Assembly: GCA_934045905.1 (NCBI GenBank)
Contig: OW203762.1
Span: 2,418,001 to 2,482,000, forward strand
Length of the DNA: 64,000 bases
Reading direction: 5' to 3'
From: Leuctra nigra
Taxonomy: Eukaryota; Arthropoda; Insecta; Plecoptera; Leuctridae
Positions 11,688-22,935 of the stretch are shown here, piece after piece. The notes below the pieces were generated by a model. It made no database searches. It had not been told where the DNA came from and worked only from the letters and a program-made list of their open reading frames with translations. Position 1 is the stretch's first letter. Every line of letters starts with the position of its first letter. Both the position numbers and the translations under genes were made by a program.

Positions 11688-11908
11688 CTTTCTGTCTTCG
11701 TTCCGTCCGGTGCACGGCTGACACTTCAAGATGCCCTTGAGTGGTTTGTGTGCTCGATGGGAGCTGTAGCTCTGATTGGCCGGCGACGTGGGCTTGCGTG
11801 GGCGGCCGTGGGACTTGTAGCTCGCTTCAGACGGCTCCACCGACGGAGAGCTCCAACTCTCTTCGTCCGCGGTCAAGGTCAACGGCTCCGTGCGTCTTCG
11901 CGTGCTGC
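11688..11908 (-). CDS. Nested gene, exon with LKCQPCTG motif (last recognisable)
   Basis: Acceptor TGACTGTTCAG at the right, then GC completes a glycine codon with the leftover G of the upstream exon. The frame reads through the Ser-rich stretch DEESWSSPSVEPSEASY, basic GRPRKPTSP, and LKGILKCQPCTGRNEDRK, and ends AAG/GTGTGT in phase 0. If that donor is not used, the frame continues to a stop at 11574-11576. No continuing exon was recognised further left. A CxxC pair is the only motif seen; function unknown. Confidence 0.6.
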
Positions 11909-12578
11909 CTGAACAGTCATTCAACATTGACAGTCGCAAGTGTATCGTCCATCATCAGCTCCTGACAATGTTATGTTTGTACCAAGATGAAATTCCTCTC
12001 GCATCCGGCTGAGATGGTCTTACATTTCAAAGCTGACACTCATGTAGTTGTATGTTAAACCTGAAGACATGATCTGATGGCAAACAGAATGAATATGTCT
12101 TTGTAAAGCCAGAATCTGGCTAAGAATTAGGCCTTGAACAACGCCAATATCATGATATGTAGCAGTTGTGGTCACTTATTTGATTGCAAAATCGTCGGGA
12201 AAATGAGTAATTAAATGCGCTGAATTGCTGCCAATCACAAATTAATACAATGAGCAAGATGCATGTATCGGTGAAACTTGCAGAAAATTTCCATTTTAAC
12301 ATTCGATCAGTTTCAGTCGAGCTAAGCAAAATAAACATGTCTGAAAAAAGTCTGAAAAAATAGTGAAATATCAGATTTTCTATGAGTTTTGTGAACACAA
12401 ATATTGTGTTCAAATGTTGGCAAAGTCGAACCATATATTAGCAACTTTGCTTTAGTCATTATTTTTCACATTTTGCATAATTCAAATGAATCAATAGACA
12501 GAGTGATGATATTTAGGAGATATTGTCTGGATGTATCCCGACACTTAAAACATGCTACGGCGGAGGTGAATGACTGAC

Positions 12579-12768
12579 CTTGTGGCTCGGGTGGGCGTTG
12601 TCTGTCGGGACTGAGACCAGGCAGCTTCCGGTATCGCGCGGCCGGTCGATCCTCGGTCCCCTGTCGAGCCCGCTGCTCGAACATCCTCAGAACCTCGCTG
12701 TACGGCTTGCACGACACAGTGGAGCGGTGCGAACTCTGCTTGCTCTTCAGCGGAGCAAAGTAGTACGT
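12579..12768 (-). CDS. Nested gene, third recognised exon
   Basis: Acceptor CCGCTTGCAG in phase 0, donor CACAAG/GTCAGT in phase 1, matching exons on both sides. The frame reads TYYFAPLKSKQSSHRSTVSC, then EVLRMFEQRARQ and a basic Pro-rich end (KLPGLSPDRQRPPEPQ). It is short, charged and probably disordered. No domain recognised. Support comes from the exact splice borders and phase agreement rather than homology. Confidence 0.6.
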
Positions 12769-13252
12769 CTGCAAGCGGAGCAAAGTAGTGTGTCTTCAAG
12801 CGGGGTTAAAATTTCCACAACATTTGCAAAGAAAATACGAATTTCTAGAAGACCGTTTAAGCAGTAAAATCCACATAGCTCGGTAAATCATCCAGGAAAG
12901 TGTACATTTAAAACTGATTGAATAAAATATTGCAACTGATACGTGATGTAGTAGTTTTTCAAAGAAATCCATCAATGTTTGAAACTATCAGCATGACTTT
13001 TTCTATATGGTCGCAATGTTAAACTGAAAGAAAAACTGTAACTTTGAAGTGATATCTCGAAAATTAGTTCTGCTTGACCACTTTTGCCATATTAGTTGTG
13101 ACGCAGAATACAAAAATCTATTCATATGTCGATTTTGAATGATTTCTCATAAATTATTCTGTTAGTCTGAAGACAAAATGTCAATAATCTCATTGAAGGC
13201 TTTGAATAAGAATCGGATATTATAATCGGGAAAGCTTTCAGAATCCGTTTTT

Positions 13253-13802
13253 TTAAATTATTAAATAATGCGGTAATATTCTGATGAGTTTATTGACGCA
13301 ATCTGTGAAAGATGTTTTGAAGAAAATGCAGAAGGGGGACATCAAGCTCATGGTCTCTCGCTACTTAATAAGTCAGCACAATACGCCCAGCTCTGTAACA
13401 GGTAAAAGTCCAGCAGAACTGCTGATGGGTCGACGTATTTGTACAGCAATTGATTTGCTACGACCGGATCTCGCAAAGAAAATGAGACTCAAGCAGGAGA
13501 TCTCATGGGAGAAGGAAGGAACACATGCTCGATCTTTTGAAATCCAGTCCTCTGTATTTGTTCGCAATTATGCGTCGGGTCCAAAGTGGCCCGACCGGTG
13601 GTCAACCGGATTCCAGATCCGCGGACATCATTCCTGTCACTTCGCAAGAGGGAACTTCAGGCAACGACTCGCCGACTGCAGATCCAGTTGCACTGAGAAC
13701 CACTTTCCGCCAAACGACTAAGCCAACCTATTTACAAGACTATGTGACCTAAAATTTGTCAATCAACTCATCAGAATATTACCGCATTATTTAATAATTT
13801 AA
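13253..13802. mobile_element. 550-bp inverted-repeat element enclosing a Gypsy-like pol end
   Basis: Both ends carry the same ~40-bp inverted sequence (AATAATGCGGTAATATTCTG through GATGAGTT), so the unit looks like a DNA transposon or foldback. The interior is instead the 3' end of an LTR-retrotransposon pol gene, listed separately. No clear target duplication can be assigned because the flanks are T/A-rich. Confidence 0.75.
13284..13752 (+). pseudogene. Ty3/Gypsy-like integrase C-terminal fragment
   Basis: The first frame contains QHNTPSSVTGKSPAELLMG followed by LDLLRPD, the well-known region after the integrase core of Ty3/Gypsy elements, and then a VFVRNYASGPKW segment. Around 13570-13600 the match continues in another frame, which ends TKPTYLQDYVT, like the usual end of Gypsy pol. 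So it is a frameshifted, truncated copy without catalytic core, RT or LTRs. It cannot be active. Confidence 0.8.
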
Positions 13803-14125
13803 TCTGATATTAGCGACTCTTTCAATCATAAGATACTCTGTACTTCATTCTGACTCACAAACTCACAAACTCAAACTAACTCCGAGTGTTACATACAACT
13901 GAACACTTTGAGGTCATAATGTACTCCAGTGTGTGGCATTATTCAGTCTTTTCATCTTGAAAGGGTCGCTTAACTGATTTTTTTATCATTAAAAAAAAGT
14001 GTGAAGAAAAATGTAAAAGAACCACGTGATTCCCATTACTACCATTTGCAATAAAAGTGGTTACCATTTTGTTATTATTCTACCTTACGCAGTCTGTTAA
14101 AAGAGCAGTTATTGCTTTGTCGTAC

Positions 14126-14398
14126 CTCCTTGGCTTGCGATGGAACGGGAGAAACTTGTCTGGGTGATGTGTCGCGCCGGGACGAGCCGCATAACGCGCA
14201 CGCGGCGTGTGGGGCATCACATTCGTCGCACGCCGCACGCTGTCTCTCCACGCCACACAGAGAGCACACGCCGCCGGCATACGCGCCACTCTCCAGCGCC
14301 CGGTAGCGCGCGGACTTCTTGAACGCGGACTCGAACCTGTGGATAGCCGCCGGGTCGAGCTTGGGCTTGCGCGGAGACTTGCTGCTCGAACCAGAACG
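14126..14398 (-). CDS. Nested gene, cysteine-rich exon
   Basis: Acceptor GTTTGTGCAG and donor GAG/GTACGA give a 91-codon, phase-0 exon. The protein is basic at first (SSSKSPRKPKLDPAAIHRF), then has closely spaced cysteines: CSLC, then CDEC, then CALC, with an interleaved His, as in a small zinc-binding module. It joins exactly in phase to the exon at 12.6 kb. The 3.6-kb first exon ends in phase 1, so a direct join would shift this frame; an exon of length 3n+2 is presumably hidden in the repeat-filled 14.4-22.9 kb intron. Zinc binding is inference. Confidence 0.65.
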
Positions 14399-14538
14399 CT
14401 GCACAAACATGATGCACTCATTACAAGCTCTCAGTCCGTGGTACACTATTCGATACGAAAAGTACCTAGAGAATGCGCTAATTAAGATGGTCACTAACAT
14501 GAGTGCACCCAGTACGCATGTGGGCAAGTCACTTACAT

Positions 14539-14861
14539 GTCAATCGTAACGAGTTCAGTACAAGTTATAATTATATCGCGAAATAACAGAAATTGATGCT
14601 AACCTCAGTGTCGAGAATCAAATATCAGCATATTTCAATACAGCACAGATTCATTCAAATTCTTGTGAAAACGAGATGTCTATTCACCAAAAGCACTATT
14701 TGACACTCAGTCTAGTTCATCTAGTTCTCGCAAGAAATTGAATAATGAAATATGCCGATTGTATTTTTTGAGTGTTGACACTGAGGTAAGCACCAATTTC
14801 TGTTATTTCGCGATGTAGGTACTACCTAGTTATAACTTTTACTGAACGTGTTACGGTTGAT
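14539..14861. mobile_element. Foldback MITE with ~105-bp arms
   Basis: Left arm (from CAATCGTAACGAGTTCAGT, through ATCGCGAAATAACAGAAATT, to CATATTTCAAT) is repeated inverted at the right, ending TTACGGTTGA. The loop is about 100 bp. No coding frame. It lies immediately upstream, in gene sense, of the nested gene's cysteine-rich exon. Confidence 0.85.
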
Positions 14862-15401
14862 GAGAAAGTGATGCCCGCATGCTTACTGAAGGCTCACTCG
14901 GTGAGGTGATGTTATTTTTTACGCTAGGTGGCGTATTGCAACTTTTAGTGCCGAATACAATTCAAATTTGAGAATTTCAATCATAAGCCAATGAAATCGG
15001 ATTTCAGAGTTTCTCTCAAAACGGATTGACTAGAAATCACTCACTCGACTGTGTGACTTGCGCGACCGTGAGCGATTAGTCTTGACGGGTCGTGTCGGTC
15101 GCTCTCGTGTTCGAACTGTTCGATCCCACGGCGTGAAGACAGGTGGGTTCGAACTCTCTGGCAACATGCACATTGGCCCTTGAGACATGAAATGGTCCAC
15201 ATCTCAAAATGGAAGTTACACCATCGAACTGCTGGCTGACTTTTATGTTTGATGCCGTAAGCAGTTTTAACCCTTTGAGGGGCGAATTAAATAAATTTTC
15301 TAAATTAAAATGTATTGCCTACCATTAATTATGTCAACTACATTACTCTGAACTTAAAAATATTTTTTTTTATTTTGTAATTAGGTGATAATTTTGTAAG
15401 T

Positions 15402-16350
15402 AGATGGTGGTTTCGCTGTGCGACCACTGCCCCACCTGGGTATATTTAAGGGTGCCAATTTACAATTTTTAATTATTGAAATATTTCATATTTATTGAGA
15501 ATTCATGAAGATACAATGAAATTGATGTGTCTATCAACATGAAGAACTCAATTCTTTGAATCATATTTGACAGAGTTTATGTTATTCATCGTAATTAGCG
15601 GAAACCGGCAGCGTCAATTGATCCACTTTGGACATTAGGGTTCCTTCCATGTGATACAGATGGCAAACCTTCGAAAAGTGCTTTATGTCATGTGGGAAGA
15701 TGATTTCTCTGATCATACCTCGTCTCTTATGGTTATATGGCTTGGAACGGTCGAGCGATGAACGCGACGGTTAGAACTGCGTACCGCACGTGGCCGCTAC
15801 GGCTATGCTCCAATCAATTCATCTCAATGGTGAGATAAACCAGCTTTAATGACATTGTGCTGGTATGTTGTTGGTCATACAATATAAATGCATTGGTAAA
15901 ACAATAAAACAAATAATTTGTTATTCTACGATATTTTGAAAGCTTTGTCCCGTATCGTTGATAAATGTCTGAACGTTGACAACGAGTGTCTGCTTTGACC
16001 AATCAGGAAGCTGAGTAGGCATTGTGGGTGAATATCTTTGGACACAGGTTCCATATCAGGACAAGGGAAGTTCATTTTCAGTGGAATAGTTGCTCTCCGC
16101 TTCAGAGTTGTCTCAGGTTGAAGCGACGCGTAGACGAGAGACCGCGCACTTCTCGCTCGTTTCATTTGTTATCACTTGGAATTTCCTCTAACAGTTCTGC
16201 GGAAGTATTGTCATGAAGGAAGTATTGTCATGACGCCTACATGATTGCAAAAGTTCATTCCTAAATTATATTTCTGCATGTGAAAAATATTTTTGAGGTT
16301 AGAGTACCCAGGTCGCAAAGGAGCAGTGGTTTGCTATGAAACCATCATAA
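15402..16350. mobile_element. Possible degraded TIR element
   Basis: A ~45-bp sequence around ATGGTGGTTTCGC, CCACTGCCCC and ACCTGGGTA at the left is echoed in inverted, diverged form at 16300-16350. An internal - strand frame (15926-16165) has no motif I recognise and poor splice borders; I do not call it a gene. Confidence 0.35.
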
Positions 16351-17676
16351 ATGCCAGGAATTTAATATTAAAATATTATTGACATAATATTATGATTTTA
16401 TACACAATAATGATAATAAAAACCTTATTCAGAGATCAGAAATATATACTAACACAACATTTACTATGTTTCTTCACGGCCTCCCTCCTTGAATACAAAT
16501 TTTATCGAAGGAGAAAAATCGACAAATTTCCAATAATCGATAGGACAGACCAAAAATTTCAAACTCTTCAACGTTTCCTCAATAGATGGCACTAGTAGTT
16601 GCCATTTAAGAGTGTGGTCACCCAGTGAAACCACGGCACTACTTCAATAAAAAATATAATATTTGTGGTTTCACAGTGAAACCACATCCCTTCATTAATC
16701 GAGATGAGAATGGATTATTAATATAGTCGCCAGAACTAAACCGATGAACCTATTAGGGTCGTTCAGAATTCCACCAGCGGTCGTTGCTGCACTATTTAAT
16801 ACGATTTTCTAACTTTGCTCACTATATTTCAAAACAAATATTTTTGTGTATGAACTACGTACCAAGTGGTATAATAATTAGCTGATTAACATTTAAAATT
16901 ATTCCAGTAACCTAGCTAAAAAAATATCCAAATATTTGGGAATTCAATTTTTTCCCATTTTGAAGGTCATAGTACGGAAAAGGGGGACCTCGTATAATCT
17001 GGTGAAACATACACTAAGATTGGCGAATATAAGGTTGATAATTACTGAAAGTTTTGTTTTGTATATTGACTTGGTATAGAAGTTACGATACTGTCCTTAG
17101 GGTCAAAATTGAAAATAAATTAATATTTGACATTTTCGAGGTCAAGGTACCAAAAAGGGGGACCACATATATTCTGGAAAGAGATGCGCTTACATTCACG
17201 TATATAAGGTTAGTAATTACCGAAAGTTTTGTTTTGTATATTAGTTTGGTATAGAAGTTATGGTATCATTGATGAGGTATTCACGGCTGACATTTACTTC
17301 TGATTCTGATTTTATTAAAAAAAACATTAATGATGCACATTTATGATTTACGCATGATTATTATTTTAATTTTTACTATATAAATATCAATGATCAAGAT
17401 TTCATCGCTTTAGATGACTTAAAATATATTAGCCTTAGGTGTAGTACAACCCGAAGATCCATAAATATGATCATTTTGAATCTATTGTCAGTTTTAAGTT
17501 AACTTGATATACAAAACCAAACATTGAGAAATTAATAACATTAACATCACCAATTCAATCGTAATTTTTTACAGAATTAATGAGGTCCCCCTTTTCCGTA
17601 CAATGACCTTCAAAATTCCAAAAATTAACTTATTTTCCATATGCAGTACCTCATCAACATTACTGTAACATCTACC

Positions 17677-18085
17677 CCATAAAAAACACTTCGTGTAAAA
17701 ATACCAGCCAAGTCTCTTCTACTAAAAAAAAAATATATGAAATCTAAAAATTCTGCACTGAAAAGTAATGATATCAAAAAATTTGCCAAGTCAAAACTTT
17801 ATTTGAAAATCAAAAAATACTTGGCGCATCGTGTATATTAATAGCTTAGAAGTATAGGCCAGATATAAAATATTAACATACATAAAATATACAAACATAT
17901 AGTATACCTAAAATGCCCTAAAAAATCGATGCGCCAAGTATTTTTTGATTTTCAAATAAAGTTTTGACTTGGCAAATTTTTTGATATCATTACTTTTCAG
18001 TGCAGAATTTTTAGATTTCGTATATTTATTTTTTAGTAGAAGAGACTTGGCTGGTATTTTTACACGAAGTGTTTTTTATGGGGAT
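17677..18085. repeat. Inverted arms 'A' (AACACTTCGTGTAAAAATAC family), copy 1
   Basis: About 160 bp from CCCCATAAAAAACACTTCG through ACTTGGCGCATCG is followed, after a ~90-bp spacer, by its inverted copy. The same arms recur at 46395-46560 and 48040-48670. Confidence 0.85.
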
Positions 18086-18289
18086 ATCACTCCTTTTTTT
18101 AGTTTATTCTAACAACTTGTGACACATATGAAATGAACAATTACTAAATTCTTTTAAAAAATCATCACCCTTTACAATTTCGTTACCACTAATGAATAGC
18201 AGCGTATGGTCCTAAATAATTGCTTTAAATGATCTTTCACGAAGAATAGCAAAGGTTTCATTCCAATCAGTCAACCCAGTTCCGAGATA

Positions 18290-19200
18290 TGGAAACACTT
18301 CGGTTTTCAAAATGGCTGCTGAACTTTCTGCAATGCCACATAGAATTTATTTCTATAAATGATGTGTATCATTTTAAGCTTTCTGAATATGTATTTATTG
18401 TATAGGAGGGAATTATAATAATTTATACATTTAAATGACGTCATTTCCGGTCTCATAAATAGGACAATTCTATTTGTACTGTTCATATTCCATAGAGATA
18501 GCCATCCGAATCGTTTGGCGCTAGTTTCATACCGATTTGTCTACCAGTTTTTGAGATATGACGTTACTTCCGGTTTAAAAATGGCGGCTGAAATCTCTGA
18601 CCCCTTGAAGTATATTTGAAACATGATTACAATTTTATAAGCTGTCTCAAATAGTATATTTATTGCATCAAAATAAAAATTTGTGAGATGTGTGAGATGT
18701 GTGACGTCATTTCCGGTTTAGGTATAAGAAACTGCAAATATTATTGATGATAATACATAAAGTTGACCGTCTCAATTGTTTTGCGCTGGTTTCGTTGAAA
18801 TCTATTTAGCCGTTATTGAGATATGATGTCACTTCCGGTTTCAAAATGGCGGCTTCCGGTTGGTTTTATAACAAGTCACATGAGACGTCAAAAGTACATA
18901 CGTTACATAAAAATCAAAATAATCGGATCAACCTTTGTTGCCAAAATGCCAATCGATGTATTTCAAATTTCATTACGTCATTTCCGGTTTCTTTAACATA
19001 ATGTTTAGTCTTTTGCTACTTATCATGCATATAGATGACCGTCTGGATCGTTTGGCGCAATTTTCGTTCCAATCGGTCCAGCCGTTGACGAGATATGACG
19101 TCACTTCCGGTTTCAAAATGGCGGCACAAAAAAATCATGGGGTGAAGGTTAAATCAGACGCCAAAAGTGCACACGTGGTAAAAATGTGGGAACAATCGAT
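18290..19200 (+). repeat. Tandem ~268-bp block with CRE, ETS and YY1-like sites
   Basis: Four units are spaced about 269, 265 and 272 bp. Each has AAAATGGCGGC or a close form (near 18309, 18578, 18843, 19115), the YY1 consensus. In the later three units it is preceded by TGACGTCACTTCCGG-type sequence (CRE plus ETS). A second TGACGTCATTTCCGG lies between units. The same block occurs inverted, twice, at 45.3-46.2 and 47.0-47.9 kb. Confidence 0.85.
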
Positions 19201-20039
19201 TCAGCCGTTTAGGCTGTGGCCTGTTTACCGGATTTAAATTCCAGGAGACTACTACTACTACTACTACTGAGATTATTATTATTATGAAAACCGCCCTAAA
19301 ACACTGTTTTCACGGCCCTCTAGCGCGCAAAGGGCGTAACCTATTGTTCCCAAATTTGGTATATGTTGTAGGGTGGGCCTTAGCTCGAAATTAAGATATA
19401 TCGCAACAATGTGAGATTTTCCAATTTTAAGATCCAGTAGGCCGAAAATGCCACTTTGATGCTTACAGTAAAAGTGGGTTTGCTCCAGCCTTTTTAAATG
19501 AGTGTGTGCGCACGCCGTACGACTTGGCTGGCGTGGAGCGACCGCTCCACTAGATACCAAACTAATATACAAAACAAAACTTTCGGTAATTACTAACCTT
19601 ATATACGTGAATGTAAGCGCATCTCTTTCCTGAATATATGTGGTCCCCCTTTTCCGTACCTTGACCTCGAAAATGTCAAATATTAATTTATTTTCAATTT
19701 TGACCCTAAGGACTTCTATACCAAGTCAATATACAAAACAAAACTTTCAGTAATTATCAAGCTTATATTCGCCAATCTTATTGTATGTTTCACCAGATTA
19801 TACGAGGTCCCCCTTTTCCGTACGATGACCTTCAAAATGGGAAAAAATTGAATTCTCAAATATTTGGTTATTTTTTTAGCTAGGTTAATGGAATAATTTT
19901 AAATATTAATCAGCTAATTATTATACCACTTGGTATGTAGTTACACAAAAATATTTGTTTTGAAATAACTAACATTAAACGAAAAACATTGGCCCAAAAA
20001 TTAAAAAAAACACGATTTCTCGCCGAAAATGTGCACCCC

Positions 20040-21830
20040 AAATTTGCACAGTTAGAGTTGCCCAAATCAAATGTTGAATTTTTTTATTGAAAAATGAACA
20101 TTTTCTGAATCTAACAACGCTGGTTGAACACAATTATCTTTGTTAGTGGAGTCAAGATGTCCTATATAATGGCAAATTAGTGCATTTGTGATACCTTTCG
20201 TAGAAATGGGTACCCTTACTAATTCGAGTATGAGGAATCCAAAAATCAATGGCACCAACCTGAGAAATTAATACTTTCTGCGTAATTAGCATAATTAGCA
20301 TAATTAATACACATAGATAAAAAAATATATACAATTTTATAATATGGTCTTTATGAGTATCCATCGAAAGCTCGTCATGTCTACAATCCATATAAATCAT
20401 AAAAAGTTAAATTTTTTCATTCACATAATAATTAAGCGCATTATTATTTATTTTATAAAAATCGCCATTCAACAAAAAATTTAAAATGACCCTCTCAGAT
20501 TTTGATAAAACTTGGTAGCATTAGTCACAAGCCCAAAGTAAAACATAAGTATTTTTTGGTTTGTCCATTTATTGATAATTTTTGGATTTCCAGGCCCTCA
20601 AATAATCAAAATTTTGGTTTCCAAATTCCTTCACTTGAACTGTTCTGACTTTTACACCGTTTAAGTCAGAAGATTCGTCTTTTTTAAATTTGGTTAAACT
20701 AATTATTGGGTACTTATTATAGTATGGTCATTTAGGGGGGAAAAAGTCAAAATTTTGGCTTCCAAAATGCCTATTCACAAAAACGTATTTTGTGTTGTCA
20801 TATGTGTGTTGTATATTTATAGCTTCCCCCTACTCCTTTCTTTCATAAACTAATATTTCTCTCCATATATGCGCTCCGTGCAAACCGTGCGCCGTGTACC
20901 CACATGGATCGGGGGGGGGGGGGGGGTCATCATTTTGTTTCTCTCGATCGTAATTTCTAGGATACAAATAATTGATATTTGGTCACCCTACAAATAACCC
21001 TGAATATTGGGAAATTCGTCCTCACCCCCCTTAAGAAATGAGTCTGAATTTATCATGCCCCCCCCCCCCCCCCCCCCCCCTTAACACAGAAAAGTGTTTT
21101 GACATTAAGTACCCATTGGCCATTGATTTGATAACAAAATTCCTTTCTTGTGTACATTTAACCCATATTTCATCATAATGCATTGAAAATTAGAAGAAAT
21201 CCGTTTTTGTGATTAGGCATTTTGGAAGCCAAAATTTTGACTTTTTCCCCCTTAAATGACCATACTATAATAAGTACCAAATAATTAGTTTAACCAAATT
21301 TAAAAAAGACGAATCTTCTGACTTGAACGGCGTAAAAGTCAGAACAGTTCAAGTGAAGGAATGGAAACCAAAATTTTGATTATTTGATGGCCTGGAAATC
21401 CAAAAATACTCAATAAATGGACAAACCAAAAAATATGTATGTTTTACTTTGGTCTTGTGACTAATGCTACCAAGTTTTATCAAAATCTGAGAGGATCATT
21501 TTAAGCTTTTTGTTGAATGGCGATTTTTATAAAATATTTAATTATACGGTTAATTATTATGTGAATGAAAAAATTTAACTTTTTATGATTTATATGGATT
21601 GTAGACATGACGAGCTTTCGATGGATACTCATAAAGACCATATTATAAAATTATATATATTTTTTATCTATGTTTATTAATTATGCTAATTATGCTAATA
21701 ACGCAGAAAGTATTAATTTCTTAGGTTGGTGCCATTGATTTTTGGATTCCTCATACTCGAATTAGTAAGGGTACCAATTTTCACGAAAGGTATCACAAAT
21801 GCACTAATTTTAGACATCTTTACTCCACTA
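20040..21830. repeat. Large palindrome with G-run and C-run in the loop
   Basis: Two ~650-bp arms (about 20040-20780 and 21190-21830) are inverted copies, marked by TTTTTGGATTCCTCATACTC at right and its complement at left. The ~400-bp loop contains a run of G near 20909-20926 and a run of C near 21059-21080. No coding frame beyond chance. Confidence 0.85.
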
Positions 21831-22096
21831 TGTTATTGGTACAAATGTAAGACGTGCAGTATACCCTTATTTTGCTTGTTCTCCAAACCTCTAAGGCCCG
21901 TATCTTCTAAACGACAAAAGTAAAAAATATGCAAAAAATCGTTTTTACATTCATAAGTATATATATGTTTCTGTGAGCAAAGTTAGAAAATCGTATTAAA
22001 TAGTGCCGCAACAATTTTTTTTAAAATTAGTCTATTACTGGTGGAATCAGCCATTAAATAAGTATACAATTATCTGCAATTGTGAATAATACATCT

Positions 22097-22812
22097 ATCC
22101 TGGAGGTCTATTCTAGAACGTTTTCCCAATTCCATTCTGGTGGAACCCGGTCACGGCCATAAGGATTAATATTACATGAAATTGAATTCCATCAGAATTG
22201 GGAATTTAAAAGTTCTAGAATAGGGCCCCTGATTTTGGTGTTGATTATATTTTGAAATAAAAAATTATCATGTCAGTTGCGATGGCTTGAAGTTGACTAA
22301 TAATTATACCAAAGATTTAGTAATTTTCAATATTTCTTATCACTCCTTTTATTTTTTTTCCCAAAATAAAGCACTAAAAACAAGTCTTGATTTTGGACAA
22401 AGATTTTGGCCCCTGGGGGGTTATTCTAAATTCCCTTGTCGTCTCGTATCAATTGATACGGCGCCACTACCGTGTTAAATAGATAGCTCTCCAGTGTGCA
22501 GTGAGCCCGTATCACGTGAAACAAGACGACAAGGGAATTTAGAATCGCCCCCCTGGGGAGTTATTCTAAATTTCCTTGTCGTCTTGTTTCACTCGATACG
22601 GTCTCACTCCTATCTATTTAACATGGTAGTTACGCCGTATCAATTGATACGAGACGACAAGGGAATTTAGAATAACCCCCCTGGAGGTCTATTCTAGAAC
22701 GATTTTCCAAATCCATTCCGATAGAATTCGGTTACGGACATAAGGTTTAACATTGTATGGAATCGAATTCTAGTGGAATTGGGAATTTTAAAGTTCTGGA
22801 ATAGGGCCCCAG
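22097..22812. mobile_element. Cluster of small MITEs (two families)
   Basis: Family 1 (~133 bp, CTGGAGGTCTATTCTAGAAC to TTCTRGAATAGGGCCCC) occurs at 22097-22230 and 22678-22812 in the same orientation. Between them, family 2 (GTTATTCTAAATTYCCTTGT to its complement) occurs as two adjacent inverted units at about 22409-22553 and 22553-22683. All are palindromic with no coding capacity. A further fragment with CAATTCTAGAAC lies near 22830. Confidence 0.8.
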
Positions 22813-22935
22813 TAGTGACTTGCCTGGAGACCAATTCTAGAACATTCACATTTAGAAATGGATAAAACTTGAAAGATAACCTAATAGCAATTGATGCTAG
22901 GTTTAAGTAGCCAAGTGTAAGAGTATTTTACTGAC

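Larger units (their letters stand above)
16756..22053. mobile_element. 5.3-kb composite foldback element with nested parts
   Basis: Outer ends are inverted copies of ATTCCACCAG plus CACTATTTAATACGATTTTC and onward. Inside, a ~450-bp sequence with GGTCCCCCTTTTCCGTAC-type blocks at 16.9-17.3 kb is repeated inverted at 19.56-19.97 kb. Between these lie the arms at 17.68-18.09 kb and the CRE/ETS/YY1 tandem block at 18.3-19.2 kb. The right part is a 1.8-kb palindrome. No protein frame of note. It appears to be several insertions within one another. Confidence 0.75.

Noticed and set aside
15926..16165. 79-residue - strand frame as the missing exon of the nested gene
   Set aside because: No acceptor/donor pair gives the required length of 3n+2, and upstream AGs lack pyrimidine tracts. 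It also lies within a probable TIR element.
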